Source: Letharia columbiana
Lineage: Eukaryota > Ascomycota > Lecanoromycetes > Lecanorales > Parmeliaceae
Length of the DNA stretch: 64,000 nucleotides
Direction: 5' to 3'
Assembly: GCF_014066305.1 (NCBI RefSeq)
Contig: NW_023501039.1
Coordinates: 1,178,001 to 1,242,000, forward strand
Shown here: one piece after another, positions 1 to 9,950 of the stretch
Position numbering within the stretch: position 1 is the stretch's first letter
Layout: every line of letters starts with the position of its first letter
Made by a program: the position numbers and the translations under genes
Notes under the pieces: generated by a model
Databases searched by the model: none
The model's input: the letters and a program-made list of their open reading frames with translations, nothing else
What the model was told of the DNA's origin: nothing

Positions 1-16
1 GAATTGTATTCATTAC

Positions 17-889
17 CTCCGGGTGCGGGCAGGGTAGTAGGGGCCGTTGCGACGCAGTCGTAGAGGTAGTTGACGACGATGCCGGCGACATGAGTACAGG
101 GAGGTTGAGTGGCTCGCTTGCAGTCGAACCATGTGTTGGTGGTGCCACGCTCGTTCAAGGTTTGCTCCTGGCTCAGGTAGTCGAGGAGGGTGTAGCCACT
201 GCCGGGCCCGTAATTATTTTGGTGAGTATCGTTCCACCACGTGAAAGCACCGTATTGTTGTTCAGTGGCTGCGTCAAACGGAACCCAAGGTGAACCGGCA
301 TTACCCCAAAATCTAATGATGAACGTTAACTAACTACAGGGCCTGGCACAGTGGAACAAGGCGAGTACCTACGCGCAGGGCTGGTCATCTTGACATGCAT
401 ACTGTGTGCATGTGTTGATGTCGAAAGGTGTGGGAGTGTTGGTGTCGGAACCAGGTAGAGGAGGATAAAACTGGGCCGGTTGAGCGTTTTCATCCGACCC
501 GGGGTATACTCCGTATTGCATTGTATTGATCCAAAAGCCAGAATCCCAGGGCTGCGGAACCGCTACAGTGGGATCGCTGCCTGCCGTGAGGAAGGCCGAG
601 TATAGCGAGCCATTCATGTAATAAGTACGCATACCCTGATCTGGCGTAGTCGTATATTTAGTTGTGCCAGTGGTGCAGATTTGTAAGGCCTGGGCAGATT
701 TATTTGTCAGATCACGGAGACAGGACTGGAAGAAATGCGGTTATTGTTACTCACGGTGAAATGATAGCCGGGTTGCGGCTCAACAACGCATTGCCCCGTG
801 TTTCCAGGAGGGTACGGGGCCCACGGGGAGCTTGCTACAAGCCCGAGTTGAGCAATGACGGTTGCTGTAGCTATTGTAAAGTAATTCAT
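17..889 (-). CDS. Secreted protein of unknown function, 5' part (gene runs off left edge)
   Basis: Three exons read on the minus strand: 889-755, 689-373 and 312-17. The introns are GT..AG (754-690 and 372-313), and a third donor (GTAATG, 16-11) leads off the window. Phases agree, giving about 249 residues so far. The first ATG in frame is at 889 (context TTACCATGAA). It opens a clear signal peptide (MNYFTIATATVIAQLGLVAS), so the product enters the secretory pathway. The mature part is rich in Cys, Trp, Tyr, Thr, Asn and Pro, with cysteine-containing patches CTQYACQDDQPC and TWFDCKRATQPPC, and YLYDC near the end. I do not recognise the family. It could be a wall-associated protein, an effector or a carbohydrate-active protein. 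Base composition is normal with no RIP stops, so it is probably functional. It is the last gene before the AT-rich block. Confidence 0.62.
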
Positions 890-1113
890 GGTAAGTGGAG
901 CCAAGGCTTGATGGTAGAGACGGATTATTGTTTTGGAGACTGTGGAGCGATCGCTGTAAAAACGACCAAGTCATGGGTGAGGGCGATGCCAGGCAGCTTT
1001 ATGTCGAAGTGATCAGTAGTGAACCGCGCCATATGCTTCCAAACACGAGGCGCCACATAGCAGGTGAGGCTTCCTCGCAGGCTGGGCATTGTGCATATCG
1101 TACGGAGGTATGT

Positions 1114-1243
1114 ACTCGTATAATCCAGAAGTGAGCTCTTTGATAGAGTGAGGACACCAATGAACCCTTCCACTTAGCCGAATATCGGTTAATCTATTGG
1201 TGTCCTCACTCTATCAAAGAACTCACTTCTGGATTGTACGAGT
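1114..1243. repeat. 130-bp hairpin: 48-bp near-perfect inverted repeat
   Basis: The left arm is 1114-1161 and the right arm 1196-1243, separated by a 34-nt loop. The arms match at 46 of 48 positions; both mismatches are C/T transitions. No extension of the match and no obvious target duplication is seen outside the arms. It lies upstream of the secreted-protein gene, about 225 bp from its start codon. It could be a foldback MITE or a transcribed hairpin. It encodes no protein. Confidence 0.8.
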
Positions 1244-1371
1244 AGATGGACAAGCCTTCGACACCATGCCTGTTGCTGTCAATAAAAGATGCTAATCATT
1301 ATAAGTTGGCTTTTGCGGGGAAGTCTGGTCGTTGAAGTAAAACAGGCTAAAAGCTCGGATACGAACCTCGT

Positions 1372-1907
1372 GTTGGAGGTAGTGATGTGATTTTGACTTT
1401 GCAGTAATTACACTTTACAGTAATTACACGTGTAATTACTGTAAGACACATGAGCCTGACGGTCACGCTAGTAGGGCGCTAGTAGGTACTGGCCTGAAAG
1501 CCTCCTATTGGGAGGTACCATTTCCGTGCCATTGACGGCAAGATTCGAATATTTAGTGCGAAATTTGCAGCTGGTAAGTATAGCCGAAGCCCCTGAAGGA
1601 GGACGAGACTCGATGAAGGCATTTCAGACCGTCTGGTCTCTTGTATTGCTTGGTCCATGACGAGGCATGCTTGGTAGAAGGCCTAATGGTGAAAGGATGA
1701 CTGTAAAAAGGTGGATTTGAATAGAGAAGGCAAAATTTCTCCGCAGAGAATTGCCAAGACCATGGATTTGACCAATCAGAAGGCTTACATAAGGATTACT
1801 AAGTGTTTTACATGATTTACACGCTGTCACGCAGTTTTTGCCTTACATTACTGTAATTACTGTAAGGCACATGGCCTTACATGTAAAATCACATCCCTAG
1901 TTGGAGG
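1372..1907. mobile_element. Non-autonomous hAT-type element (MITE), 520 bp, with 8-bp target duplication
   Basis: The element spans 1380-1899. Its ends are inverted repeats: TAGTGATGTGATTTTG on the left and the complement of TAGGGATGTGATTTTA on the right. It is flanked by the direct repeat GTTGGAGG (1372-1379 and 1900-1907). An 8-bp duplication and TAGNG termini are the known hallmarks of the hAT superfamily. Copies of a subterminal motif, TTACAGTAATTAC, lie in both orientations near the ends (about 1400-1445 and 1845-1866), as expected of transposase-binding sites. There is no transposase reading frame inside, so it must be mobilised in trans. Confidence 0.8.
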
Positions 1908-2620
1908 CTCTCACTGCATGACTGTGATCCTATCGAGCGAAGACAGCAGGGTAAAAGGGCCCCTTCTGCAACCACCATATTTTGGAAATAACCCCTACAT
2001 ATTTCCACTAAATAACGCCACCACTTGGCTAATAAAAATAACGCTTAAAAATAACGCTATAAATATTTCCAAAACAAGTAGAATATGTGTACGGTACTAC
2101 GGTTCCGTTCTGTAACCCTGTTTCATCGTCGCAAAGATTGTGTTCTCCGTAAACAACCATTGAATTCTTACCATTTCACATCACCATGGCCGAGATACCT
2201 GCTGCTACTGCTGTATAGGCTTTGGCTATTATTGATACTTCTATTACTCCCATTATTGCCCTAAATGAGCTCTGCTCTCATTGTGTCTACCGGTACCGGT
2301 GTCTTATTATCTATGATTTGGAGTTAGACTATGAAGGCAACATTGTTCCTCGAAATAATTAATTTCTGCAATAATGCTCCGGCGAATACACATTCCCGTG
2401 AGTTGGTAACCGTCCAGGCGCGGGGACAGGGAACATTGTACTTAGTCAGCGGGCGGGTAATAGCGCGAAAATTTCGAGATCCGAATAGTAGTCGTAAATT
2501 TTATAAGCTAGCTAGATTAGGGAAAGTATTAATATCCGGCGCTAGTCGTAATCTTCTGCGAAATTTTCGCTCTAATTTTTTTCTTTTTTCTTCACATATA
2601 AATCTCTTTATAATAAGATA
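1908..2620. other. Transition zone into the AT-rich block, with a possible relic reading frame
   Basis: Base composition falls from mixed to AT-rich across this stretch. A plus-strand frame opening at ATG 2186 reads MAEIPAATAV, then a TAG, then about 90 further codons with a few stops. That looks like a decayed gene or element fragment. A short inverted pair (GCGAAAATTTCG near 2464 and its complement near 2558) is also present. I do not recognise the encoded sequence and see no functional gene. Confidence 0.3.
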
Positions 2621-4080
2621 TCTATTAATTTAATAATTAATACTTCGATTTCTTCGAGGTAAGCTCTAATAATATAAATAGCTAACGCGTTTTTTTCGAA
2701 GTATCTTTTATCTATCCCTTTTCTTATCTTTAAAAAATTCAAATTTTTACTTCTCTAGCTTTTCTCGAATTATTCGAATTACTTTATGCGAGTAAATATA
2801 TCTAAAGAAAAGAAAGCGTAAGTAATTCTTTGAAAGTGCGAATAATTCGAATCCTTTAAAGGATTCAATTTTTTTAAACTTCTTCTATACTAACTTTCGA
2901 TTTTTTTAAAAAATTCTAAATTTCGATATAAACGATCTTAAGGAGAAGAAGTATTATAATATATATTAGATGAAATCGATAAATTCGATTTATTTAAACC
3001 TTTATTTAAATTTTATTAATTCGAAAATTTCGAAAGATAAAAAACTTAGATAACGCGGAGGCGAGATAAAGATAAGTTTTATTCTGTTAAAAGATTTAAG
3101 AATTTCGAATTAATTTTTCGAAAAGAGTAAAATTCTAAACGAGTTAAAGCTCGAAGTATATTACTTATAAAGCTGGCCGCTTAATTCGTAATTCTCGAAT
3201 ACCTATCCCTCGAAAAAATCGAAATATCAAAAATTAACTTAGTAGATATCTATTATAGAGAAATTAAAACTTCTTTATTATTAATTTTTACTACTTCAAA
3301 TTTTTCGAGCTCTTTACTAATTTGAATTTCTCGAATCTTAGAAAATACTAGAGAATCCGCTAATAGAGTACGATATAGATAACTTTTTACCGTGTGAATA
3401 TTATTTTAAGATTCGATTATTTCGAAGCTTTTCTATTTATATTACTAATTTAATTTTTTTATAATACGCTATTATTAAGCTATAGCTTAAGGAAAATAAT
3501 TTTCTCGAGAATATTTATATTTTTCGAAGTTCTTTATTAAAGATAAAAATTATAAAAATTAGCTAATTCGAATTTTTCGAAATTTAATTCTCGAGAGAGT
3601 TAAATAGAACCTTTAAGCTTATAGGTATATTTTTTAAAATTACAATTTTTTCGAATCTATTATTAATTCGATTTTTTCGAAAGCGAAGTAATTCTAATTG
3701 TCTTTAGCGGCAAATTAAATTATAAAGTCGTATATATTTTTCGAATCTTTTAATAATTCGAATAATTCGAGATAACGAATTTTAGATAGAATTTATTAAT
3801 CTTAGAGATATCTTTAGTTAAAAGATCTTCCCCTCGAATCTTCCGAAGGTTCGTTTTTTTTGAGCTTTTATATAAAAAATCACTAATTCGAATTTTTCGA
3901 ATTCTAAGGCGTTATTACTTAAATTGCTAAAAATTAAATCTATAGATAAGAGATTAAGGGTTTAACTAGATAGGCCAAAAAAAAAAAAAAAAAAAAAAAA
4001 AAATAGCTAGTTCATAATTCGAATAAAAAAAATTATTCGAGAATTTTAAAACTTCACTTTTTTCGATTTTTTCGTAATTT
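2620..4080. repeat. RIP-mutated AT-rich sequence with dense TTCGAA motifs
   Basis: CpA and TpG are nearly absent while CpG persists (TTCGAA, TTTCGA, CTCGAG), the footprint of repeat-induced point mutation on an old repeat. All frames are closed by TAA/TAG. The style matches 32.5-39.9 kb, so it may be a fragment of the same element, but I could not align the two by eye. A 27-nt poly-A run lies at 3977-4003. Confidence 0.6.
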
Positions 4081-4458
4081 TTTTTAGATATAATTTTCTA
4101 GAATAAATAATAATAGTAGTAATAATAATAATAGTAGTAATAATAAAAATAATAAAAATAATAAAAGTAATTATTATAAAAATATTAAAATAATTATAAA
4201 TAATTTAATTATAAAAAATAAAAATAAAAATATAATTATATTATATATAAATAAAGATTTATAAATTAAACTTATAATTTTTATTTAAATTAATATTATT
4301 AAATAAATTTAATAAATAATATTTTAAGTTTTTATATTTTAATAAATTTAGATTTATAAATTAAATTTATTTTTTATTTTTTTAATTAGAATTATTATTA
4401 AGAAATATTAATAATTTTTAATATTATATAATATTAATATTATATAAAATTATAAGTA
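4080..4458. repeat. A/T-only low-complexity sequence with AAT/AAAT microsatellite
   Basis: Trinucleotide AAT/AGT runs occupy about 4104-4168, followed by almost pure A/T sequence. No coding or element boundary could be recognised. Confidence 0.6.
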
Positions 4459-5769
4459 AAGATTTATAAATTAAATTTATAAAGTTAGATTTTTCTAAGT
4501 TAAATCGAATTTTAATTTTAATTCTAAATTAAATTAAACTTTAATTATTTACTATATATTTTTAATCTATATATAAATAAATATATATAAAAAGAGACGT
4601 ATTAAGACTTAATTAGAAAGATATATTAAGTATAAAGAATTAATCTATAATAATTATTTATAAAAAATAGAGAAAGACTATATTCTTATAATAAGAAGTA
4701 TTAAAATATTAGAAAGAAATAAAGATAATATATTAATTAGTGATATAAATTTCATAATATCTTCTATCGTAGTAAAATCTTTCGAATAATAAAATAGCTA
4801 TAGATATCGAATAATTTTAATTTATTTAAATATATATCGTTTGATATTTCTTCTATAGAGGCCTAATTAATTATAATAATAGATTCTTCTCTTATAATAT
4901 TATTATAGTAATATATTATATTAATATAATAGAAATAATAAATTAAGTTATAATAATATTCTTCGCTTATTAAATAATAATTTAATATAAAATTATAAAG
5001 AGTATATAACGTAAAATCTTAAAGAGCTAAGTTATATTCTTAATAATAATAATTTTATTATTACTTAATTTCTTCGTAATATTCTCTATATTTATCTATT
5101 ATAGTTTCTTCTTTTACTTCTTAATATAATAAAAATAATAAACTAAATTATAATAATATTCTTTACTTATTAAATAATAATTTAATATAAAATAATTAAG
5201 TTATAATAATATTCTTCGCTTATTAAGTAATTATTTAATATAAAATAACTAAGTTATAGTAATATTCTTCGCTTATTAAATAATAATTTAATATAAAATT
5301 ATAGAGAGTATATAACGTGAAATCTTAGAGAGTTAAGTCGTATTCTTAATAATAATAATTTTATTATTACTTAATTTCTTTATAGTATTCTTTATATTTA
5401 TCTATTATAATTTCTTCTCTTACTTCTTAATATAATAAAAATAATAAATTAAATTATAATAATATTCTTTATTTATTAAGTAATAATTTAATATAAAATT
5501 ATAGAGAGTATATAATATAGAATCTTAAAGAGCTAAGCCGTATTCTTAATATTAAGAGTTTTATTATCGCTTAGTTTCTTTATAGTATTCTTTATATTTA
5601 TTTATTATAGTTTTTTCTCTTATTTCTTAATATAGTAGAAATAATAGATTAAGTTATAATAATATTCTTTATTTATTAAATAATAATTTAATATAAAATA
5701 ACTAAGTTATAATAGTATTTTTCGTTTATTAAATAATAATTTAATATAAAATTATAAAAAGTATATAAC
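4459..5769. repeat. ATR1 copy 1: AT-rich tandem repeat of about 200-bp period
   Basis: A leader (4459-4974) is followed by repeating blocks, each containing TAATAATTTAATATAAAATT, then a GTATATAACG-like block, then CTTCTCTTACTTCTTAATAT. The anchor TAATAATTTA recurs at 4975, 5281, 5481 and 5681, so the period is 200 bp apart from one 306-bp interval that holds two extra ~55-bp sub-repeats. The leader reappears at 6475-6974, and the blocks reappear at 9884-9950, 11944-12294 and 31953-32470. Some CpG survives and CpA/TpG is scarce, consistent with RIP. It shows no coding capacity. Confidence 0.7.
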
Positions 5770-6459
5770 GTTTAAATATATTTAATATAATTATAATATT
5801 TAAATATTAGTTTAATTTATCTATCGCTAACTTAAAAAAAATATATAAAAAAGAATATATTCATTTAGATTCTTTTTAAAAGCTTTTTAACTTATTTATA
5901 AGTAGTAATAAATAGCTATTAAGCTTACTTACGATCTTAATTATTAATAATAATAGATTTATTAAGAGATAATTTAAAGGCGTTAATAAGAGACTCTAAT
6001 TAGATAAGAAATATTAAAGATAATTATATTTATATTAATAAAATTAATAGAATTAATAGAATTAATAGAATTAATAGAATAATAAAAAAAAATAAATAGA
6101 TAAAAGAATTATTATTTAATCTTAAATACGTTTAATATAATTATTATAACTATTATATTTAAATATCTATTTAATTTATTAATAGTAAGTTAAACTTTAT
6201 AATTTTTATAGCGTTAGAAAGCGTATATTAAGTTTTATAATTTATAAAATTATAAAGAAATAATATTTATAGAGAGTTAATTATTTTAGAGTATAAAACT
6301 TCTATATATAAATTTTTGATAAGAAAAGTATAAAAGGGTTATCGAGTTAACTTAGTCGATCTAGTTAAAAAGCGTAATAACCTTAAATTTATAATTAGTT
6401 ATATATATAAATTTAAGATTTTTAAATTTAGTCTTATCTTATTCTATTATATATACTAA
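5770..6459 (-). mobile_element. Inverted 5' fragment of the Helitron family, heavily RIP-mutated (copy D)
   Basis: The reverse complement of this segment follows the first ~690 bp of the Helitron at 9951 base for base, except for massive C-to-T and G-to-A changes. The 5' terminus (minus strand) reads TTAGTATATATAA at 6459-6447 and is preceded by A, as in the other copies. It stops near 5770, corresponding to about 10625 in the other copy, and has no 3' end. It is therefore a truncated, dead copy inserted in the ATR1 region. Confidence 0.75.
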
Positions 6460-6974
6460 TTTTATTAATTTATATAAATAAAGATCTATAAATTAAATTT
6501 ATAAAGTTAATTTTTTTTAAATTAAATTAAATTTTAATTTTAGCTCTAAATTAAATTAAACTCTAATTACTTATTATATATTTTTAATTTATTTTTATTA
6601 TTATAAAATTAATTTAATTTATATAATATATATATATATATATAAAGAAAGATATATTAAGATTTAATTAGAAAGATATATTAAATATAAAGAATTAATT
6701 TATAATAATTATTTATAAAAAATAAAGAAAAATTATATTCTTATAATAAGAAATATTAAAATATTAAAAAGAAATAAAGATAATATATTAATTAATAATA
6801 TAAATTCTATAATATTTTTTATTATAATAAAATTTTTTAAATAATAAAATAGCTATAAATATTAAATAATTTTAATTTATTTAAATATATATTATTTAAT
6901 ATTTCTTTTATAGAGATCTAATTAGCTATAATTATTATAGTAAATTTTTCTTTTATAATATTATTATAATAATA
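6460..6974. repeat. ATR1 copy 2, leader part
   Basis: The segment from about 6475 repeats the leader at 4459-4922 with more A/T substitutions. It is cut at 6974 by a Helitron, and its continuation is found at 9884-9950, 11944-12294 and 31953 onward. Confidence 0.7.
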
Positions 6975-8283
6975 TCAATATATATAATAGAATAAGGTAG
7001 GGCTGAACTAGAAAACCTTGAATTTATATATGCAGTTAATTATAAATTCGAGGTTATTACGCCTTTTAGCTAGACTTACTAAGTTAGCCCGCTAGCCTTC
7101 TTGAGCTCTTTTATCAAAAATTTGTGTGTAGAAGTTTTATACTCTAAAATAACCAGCTTTCTATGGATACTATTTCTTCATAATTTCGTAAATTATAGAG
7201 TTCGATATGCGCTTTCTAACGCCGTAAAAATAATGAAGTTTGGCCTACTATTGGTGGATGAAATGAATATTCAAATATGATAGTTATGGTAGCCATACAC
7301 CAGACGCGTCCGGGATCGAATAATAATCCTTTCACCTGTTTGTGTAATTATTCTTCTTCCACTATTCTACTAATTCTATTAATTCCATTAATATAAATAA
7401 AATCGTCTTCGGTTTCAGGTATGTACACCCCTATTGCCCGCCTTTTAGAGCCCTTACTAACGCCCTTAGGCCATCCCTCGACGAATCCGCTACTACTAGC
7501 AATCGAGGCCGTAAGCGAGCCTAATAACTACCTACTACTACTTATAAACGCGTTGAAAGGCTCTTAAGAAGAGCTCGAACGGATATATCCTCCCCTATAT
7601 ACTCCTCCCAAGCCAGCTCCTGAAAATATGATAATTACACTAGACGCGTCCGGGATCGGATAATAATCCTTTTATCTATTTGTGTAACCATTCTTCTTTC
7701 ACCATTCTACTAATTCTATTAATTCTACCAATTTTATCAATATGAACACATTTACCCTCGGTACCCTCGCACTCAGTTGAATAAGAGGAGGAACTATAAT
7801 AGGCGAATGCGGAGAACACTATAAAGAATATTGCGGAGATAGTAATCAGCAGCAGTGACATAATAGGCCTACTCTCCACGATCTCACACCAATCCACTCA
7901 GCCAGTGCAAGAGAAGTTAATATAGCAGGTGAACGCGGAGAATACTACGGAGAAACCAAGCGGTAATAAGGTCACCATCGTCAAGAACACCGCTTAGCTC
8001 TTCAAGATCCTACGTCATATCAGTCATCCACTCAGTCATCCACTCAATCAGTTATCTACTCAGTCAGCCACTCAGCTAGCTACTCAGTCTGATACTCTAC
8101 AAGAGAAGGAGTAAGAGGAGGAACTATAACAGGCAAATATGGAGAATACCGCGGAGAAACTAAGCGGCAACAAGGCCACCATCGTCAAGAACACGGCTTA
8201 GCTCTCCAAGATCCCACGTTATATCAGTTATCCACTTAGTCAGCCACTCAGCTAGCTACTTAGTCTAATACTCTATAAGAGGA

Positions 8284-9283
8284 GGAGTAAGAGGAGGAAC
8301 TATAATAGGCAAATGCGGAGAACACTGCGGAGAAACCAAGCGGCAACAAGGCCCCCAGCACCAAGAACACGGCTCAGCTCTCCAAGATCCCACGTTATAT
8401 GCTCTCCACGGTTCCACATCAAATCATCACTCAGCAAGCGGAGAACACCACTGCAACTTAGCCTGTTATCCCCACTGCATTAAGGAGTAAGAGGAGGAAC
8501 TATAATAGGCAAATGCGGAGAACACTGCGGAGAAACCAAGCGGTAATAAGGCCCCCAGCACCAAGAACACGGCTCAGCTCTCCAAGATCCCACGTCATAT
8601 GCTCTCCACGGTTCCACATCAAATCATCACTCAGCAAGCGGAGAACACCACTGCAACTTAGCCTGTCATCCCCACTACATTAAGGAGTAAGAGGAGGAAC
8701 TACAACAGGCAAATGCGGAGAACACTGCGGAGAAACCAAGCGGCAACAAGGCCCCCAGCACCAAGAACACGGCTCAGCTCTCCAAGATCCCACGTCATAT
8801 GCTCTCCACGGTTCCACATCAAATCATCACTCAGCAAGCGGAGAACACCACTGCAACTTAGCCTGTCATCCCCACTACATTAAGGAGTAAGAGGAGGAAC
8901 TACAACAGGCAAATGCGGAGAACACTGCGGAGAAACCAAGCGGCAACAAGGCCCCCAGCACCAAGAACACGGCTCAGCTCTCCAAGATCCCACATCATAT
9001 GCTCTCCACGGTTCCACATCAAATCATCACTCAGCAAGCGGAGAACACCACTGCAACTTAGCCTGTCATCCCCACTGCATTAAGGAGTAAGTGGAGGAAC
9101 TACAACAGGCAAATGCGGAGAACACTGCGGAGAAACCAAGCGGCAACAAGGCCCCCAGCACCAAGAACACGGCTCAGCTCTCCAAGATCCCACATCATAT
9201 GCTCTCCACGGTTCCATATCAAATTATCACTCAGCAAGCGGAGAACACCACTGCAACTTAGCCTGTCATCCCCACTGCATTAA
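8284..9283. repeat. Tandem array, five units of exactly 200 bp, inside Helitron A
   Basis: The anchor GGAGTAAGAGGAGGAACTA, or a close variant, recurs at 8284, 8484, 8684, 8884, 9084 and 9284, so five full units are followed by a partial sixth. A variant unit of about 180 bp precedes it (from about 8107), with a different second half (CACTCAGTCAGC-like sub-repeats). The middle units differ by only a few transitions. Within units, a 12-bp GGAGAACACTGC-type motif repeats two to four times. A period of 200 is not a multiple of three, so the array as a whole is not coding. Confidence 0.9.
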
Positions 9284-9853
9284 GGAGTAAGAGAAGGAAC
9301 TACAACAGGCAAATGCGGAGAACACTGCGGAGAACACTATGGAGAACACTGCGGAGAAACCAAGCGGCAACAAGGCCCCCAGCACCAAGAACACGGCTCA
9401 GCTCTCCAAGATCCCACGTCATATGCTCTCCAATGCATATTTGAACGAATTGAAACCATCCGATGTCTACAGCTATTTCATTATTCGAAAATTTCACTGC
9501 GGCAGGAGATATTGTGAGATTCACACCACTAATTAGCACGTTGTCTCCATTTCTTTCCGGTATTTCGATACTTCTTGCCATAAGAATATGGCCTTTCTCT
9601 ATTTTTTGTGGGCAATTATTACGGATCAATCCTTCACACTTAATACACCTTCCTAATTAGGCCTTAGCGCGCCTCTCTCCGCACATATATACCTGTATAT
9701 CACATAGATCAAATCAATTTTGTAGTAGTGGAAGTAGGTCAAAAACGCACAGTAAGCGATCAGAGTTCGATTTGACTTAGGGCTAGGGCTAAAATTCCAT
9801 TTGACTTAGAAAAATCCAACTCCATTTGACTTAGAAAAATGAAAAATCCAACT

Positions 9854-9883
9854 CCATGAATTTAATTCATGGGCCTTTACTTG
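9854..9883 (+). other. Helitron 3' terminus: hairpin plus CTTG
   Basis: CCATGAATT / AATTCATGG arms with a one-base loop are followed by GCCTTTA-type spacer and CTTG. The same structure ends copy B at 11914-11943. Helitrons typically end with a hairpin 5-12 nt before CTRR; CTTG is a slight departure from that consensus. The two copies diverge immediately after the following T, which fixes the boundary. Confidence 0.8.
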
Positions 9884-9950
9884 TATTATAATAATATAAT
9901 AAAAATAATAAATTAAATTATAATAATATTCTTTATTTATTAAATAATAA
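9884..9950. repeat. 67-bp ATR1 bridge between two Helitrons
   Basis: This short AT-rich piece joins the left flank at 6974 and the right flank at 11944 into an uninterrupted ATR1 sequence. It shows that Helitrons A and B inserted independently, 67 bp apart, in the same repeat. Confidence 0.8.

Larger units (their letters stand above)
6975..9883 (+). mobile_element. Non-autonomous Helitron copy A (2.9 kb) with internal 200-bp tandem array
   Basis: The 5' end is TCAATATATATAATAG (TC start) after a flanking A at 6974. The 3' end is a hairpin (9854-9872), 7 nt, then CTTG (9880-9883), followed by T. Removing the element restores continuous ATR1 sequence, matching 32250-32330. The first ~650 bp are shared with the autonomous copy at 40101, so it can plausibly be mobilised by that family's Rep-helicase. 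The rest is a GC-richer tandem array and a ~450-bp 3' segment shared with copy B. No Rep or helicase frame is present. CpA/TpG is largely kept in the array and 3' end but partly lost in the first 1.3 kb, so RIP exposure was limited. Confidence 0.85.

Noticed and set aside
2331..2633. 100-codon frame at the edge of the AT block
   Set aside because: It runs from mixed sequence into RIP-type AT-rich sequence with no domain or start context. It is treated as part of a relic.
4459..6985. Direct repeats 4459-4922 and 6475-6985 as LTRs of one element
   Set aside because: The right copy continues as ATR1 after both Helitrons are removed, so these are two copies of a tandem repeat leader rather than element ends. 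What lies between them includes an unrelated inverted Helitron fragment.
8284..9283. Possible CRISPR-like repeat array
   Set aside because: Whole 200-bp units repeat with no unique spacers, in a eukaryotic transposon.
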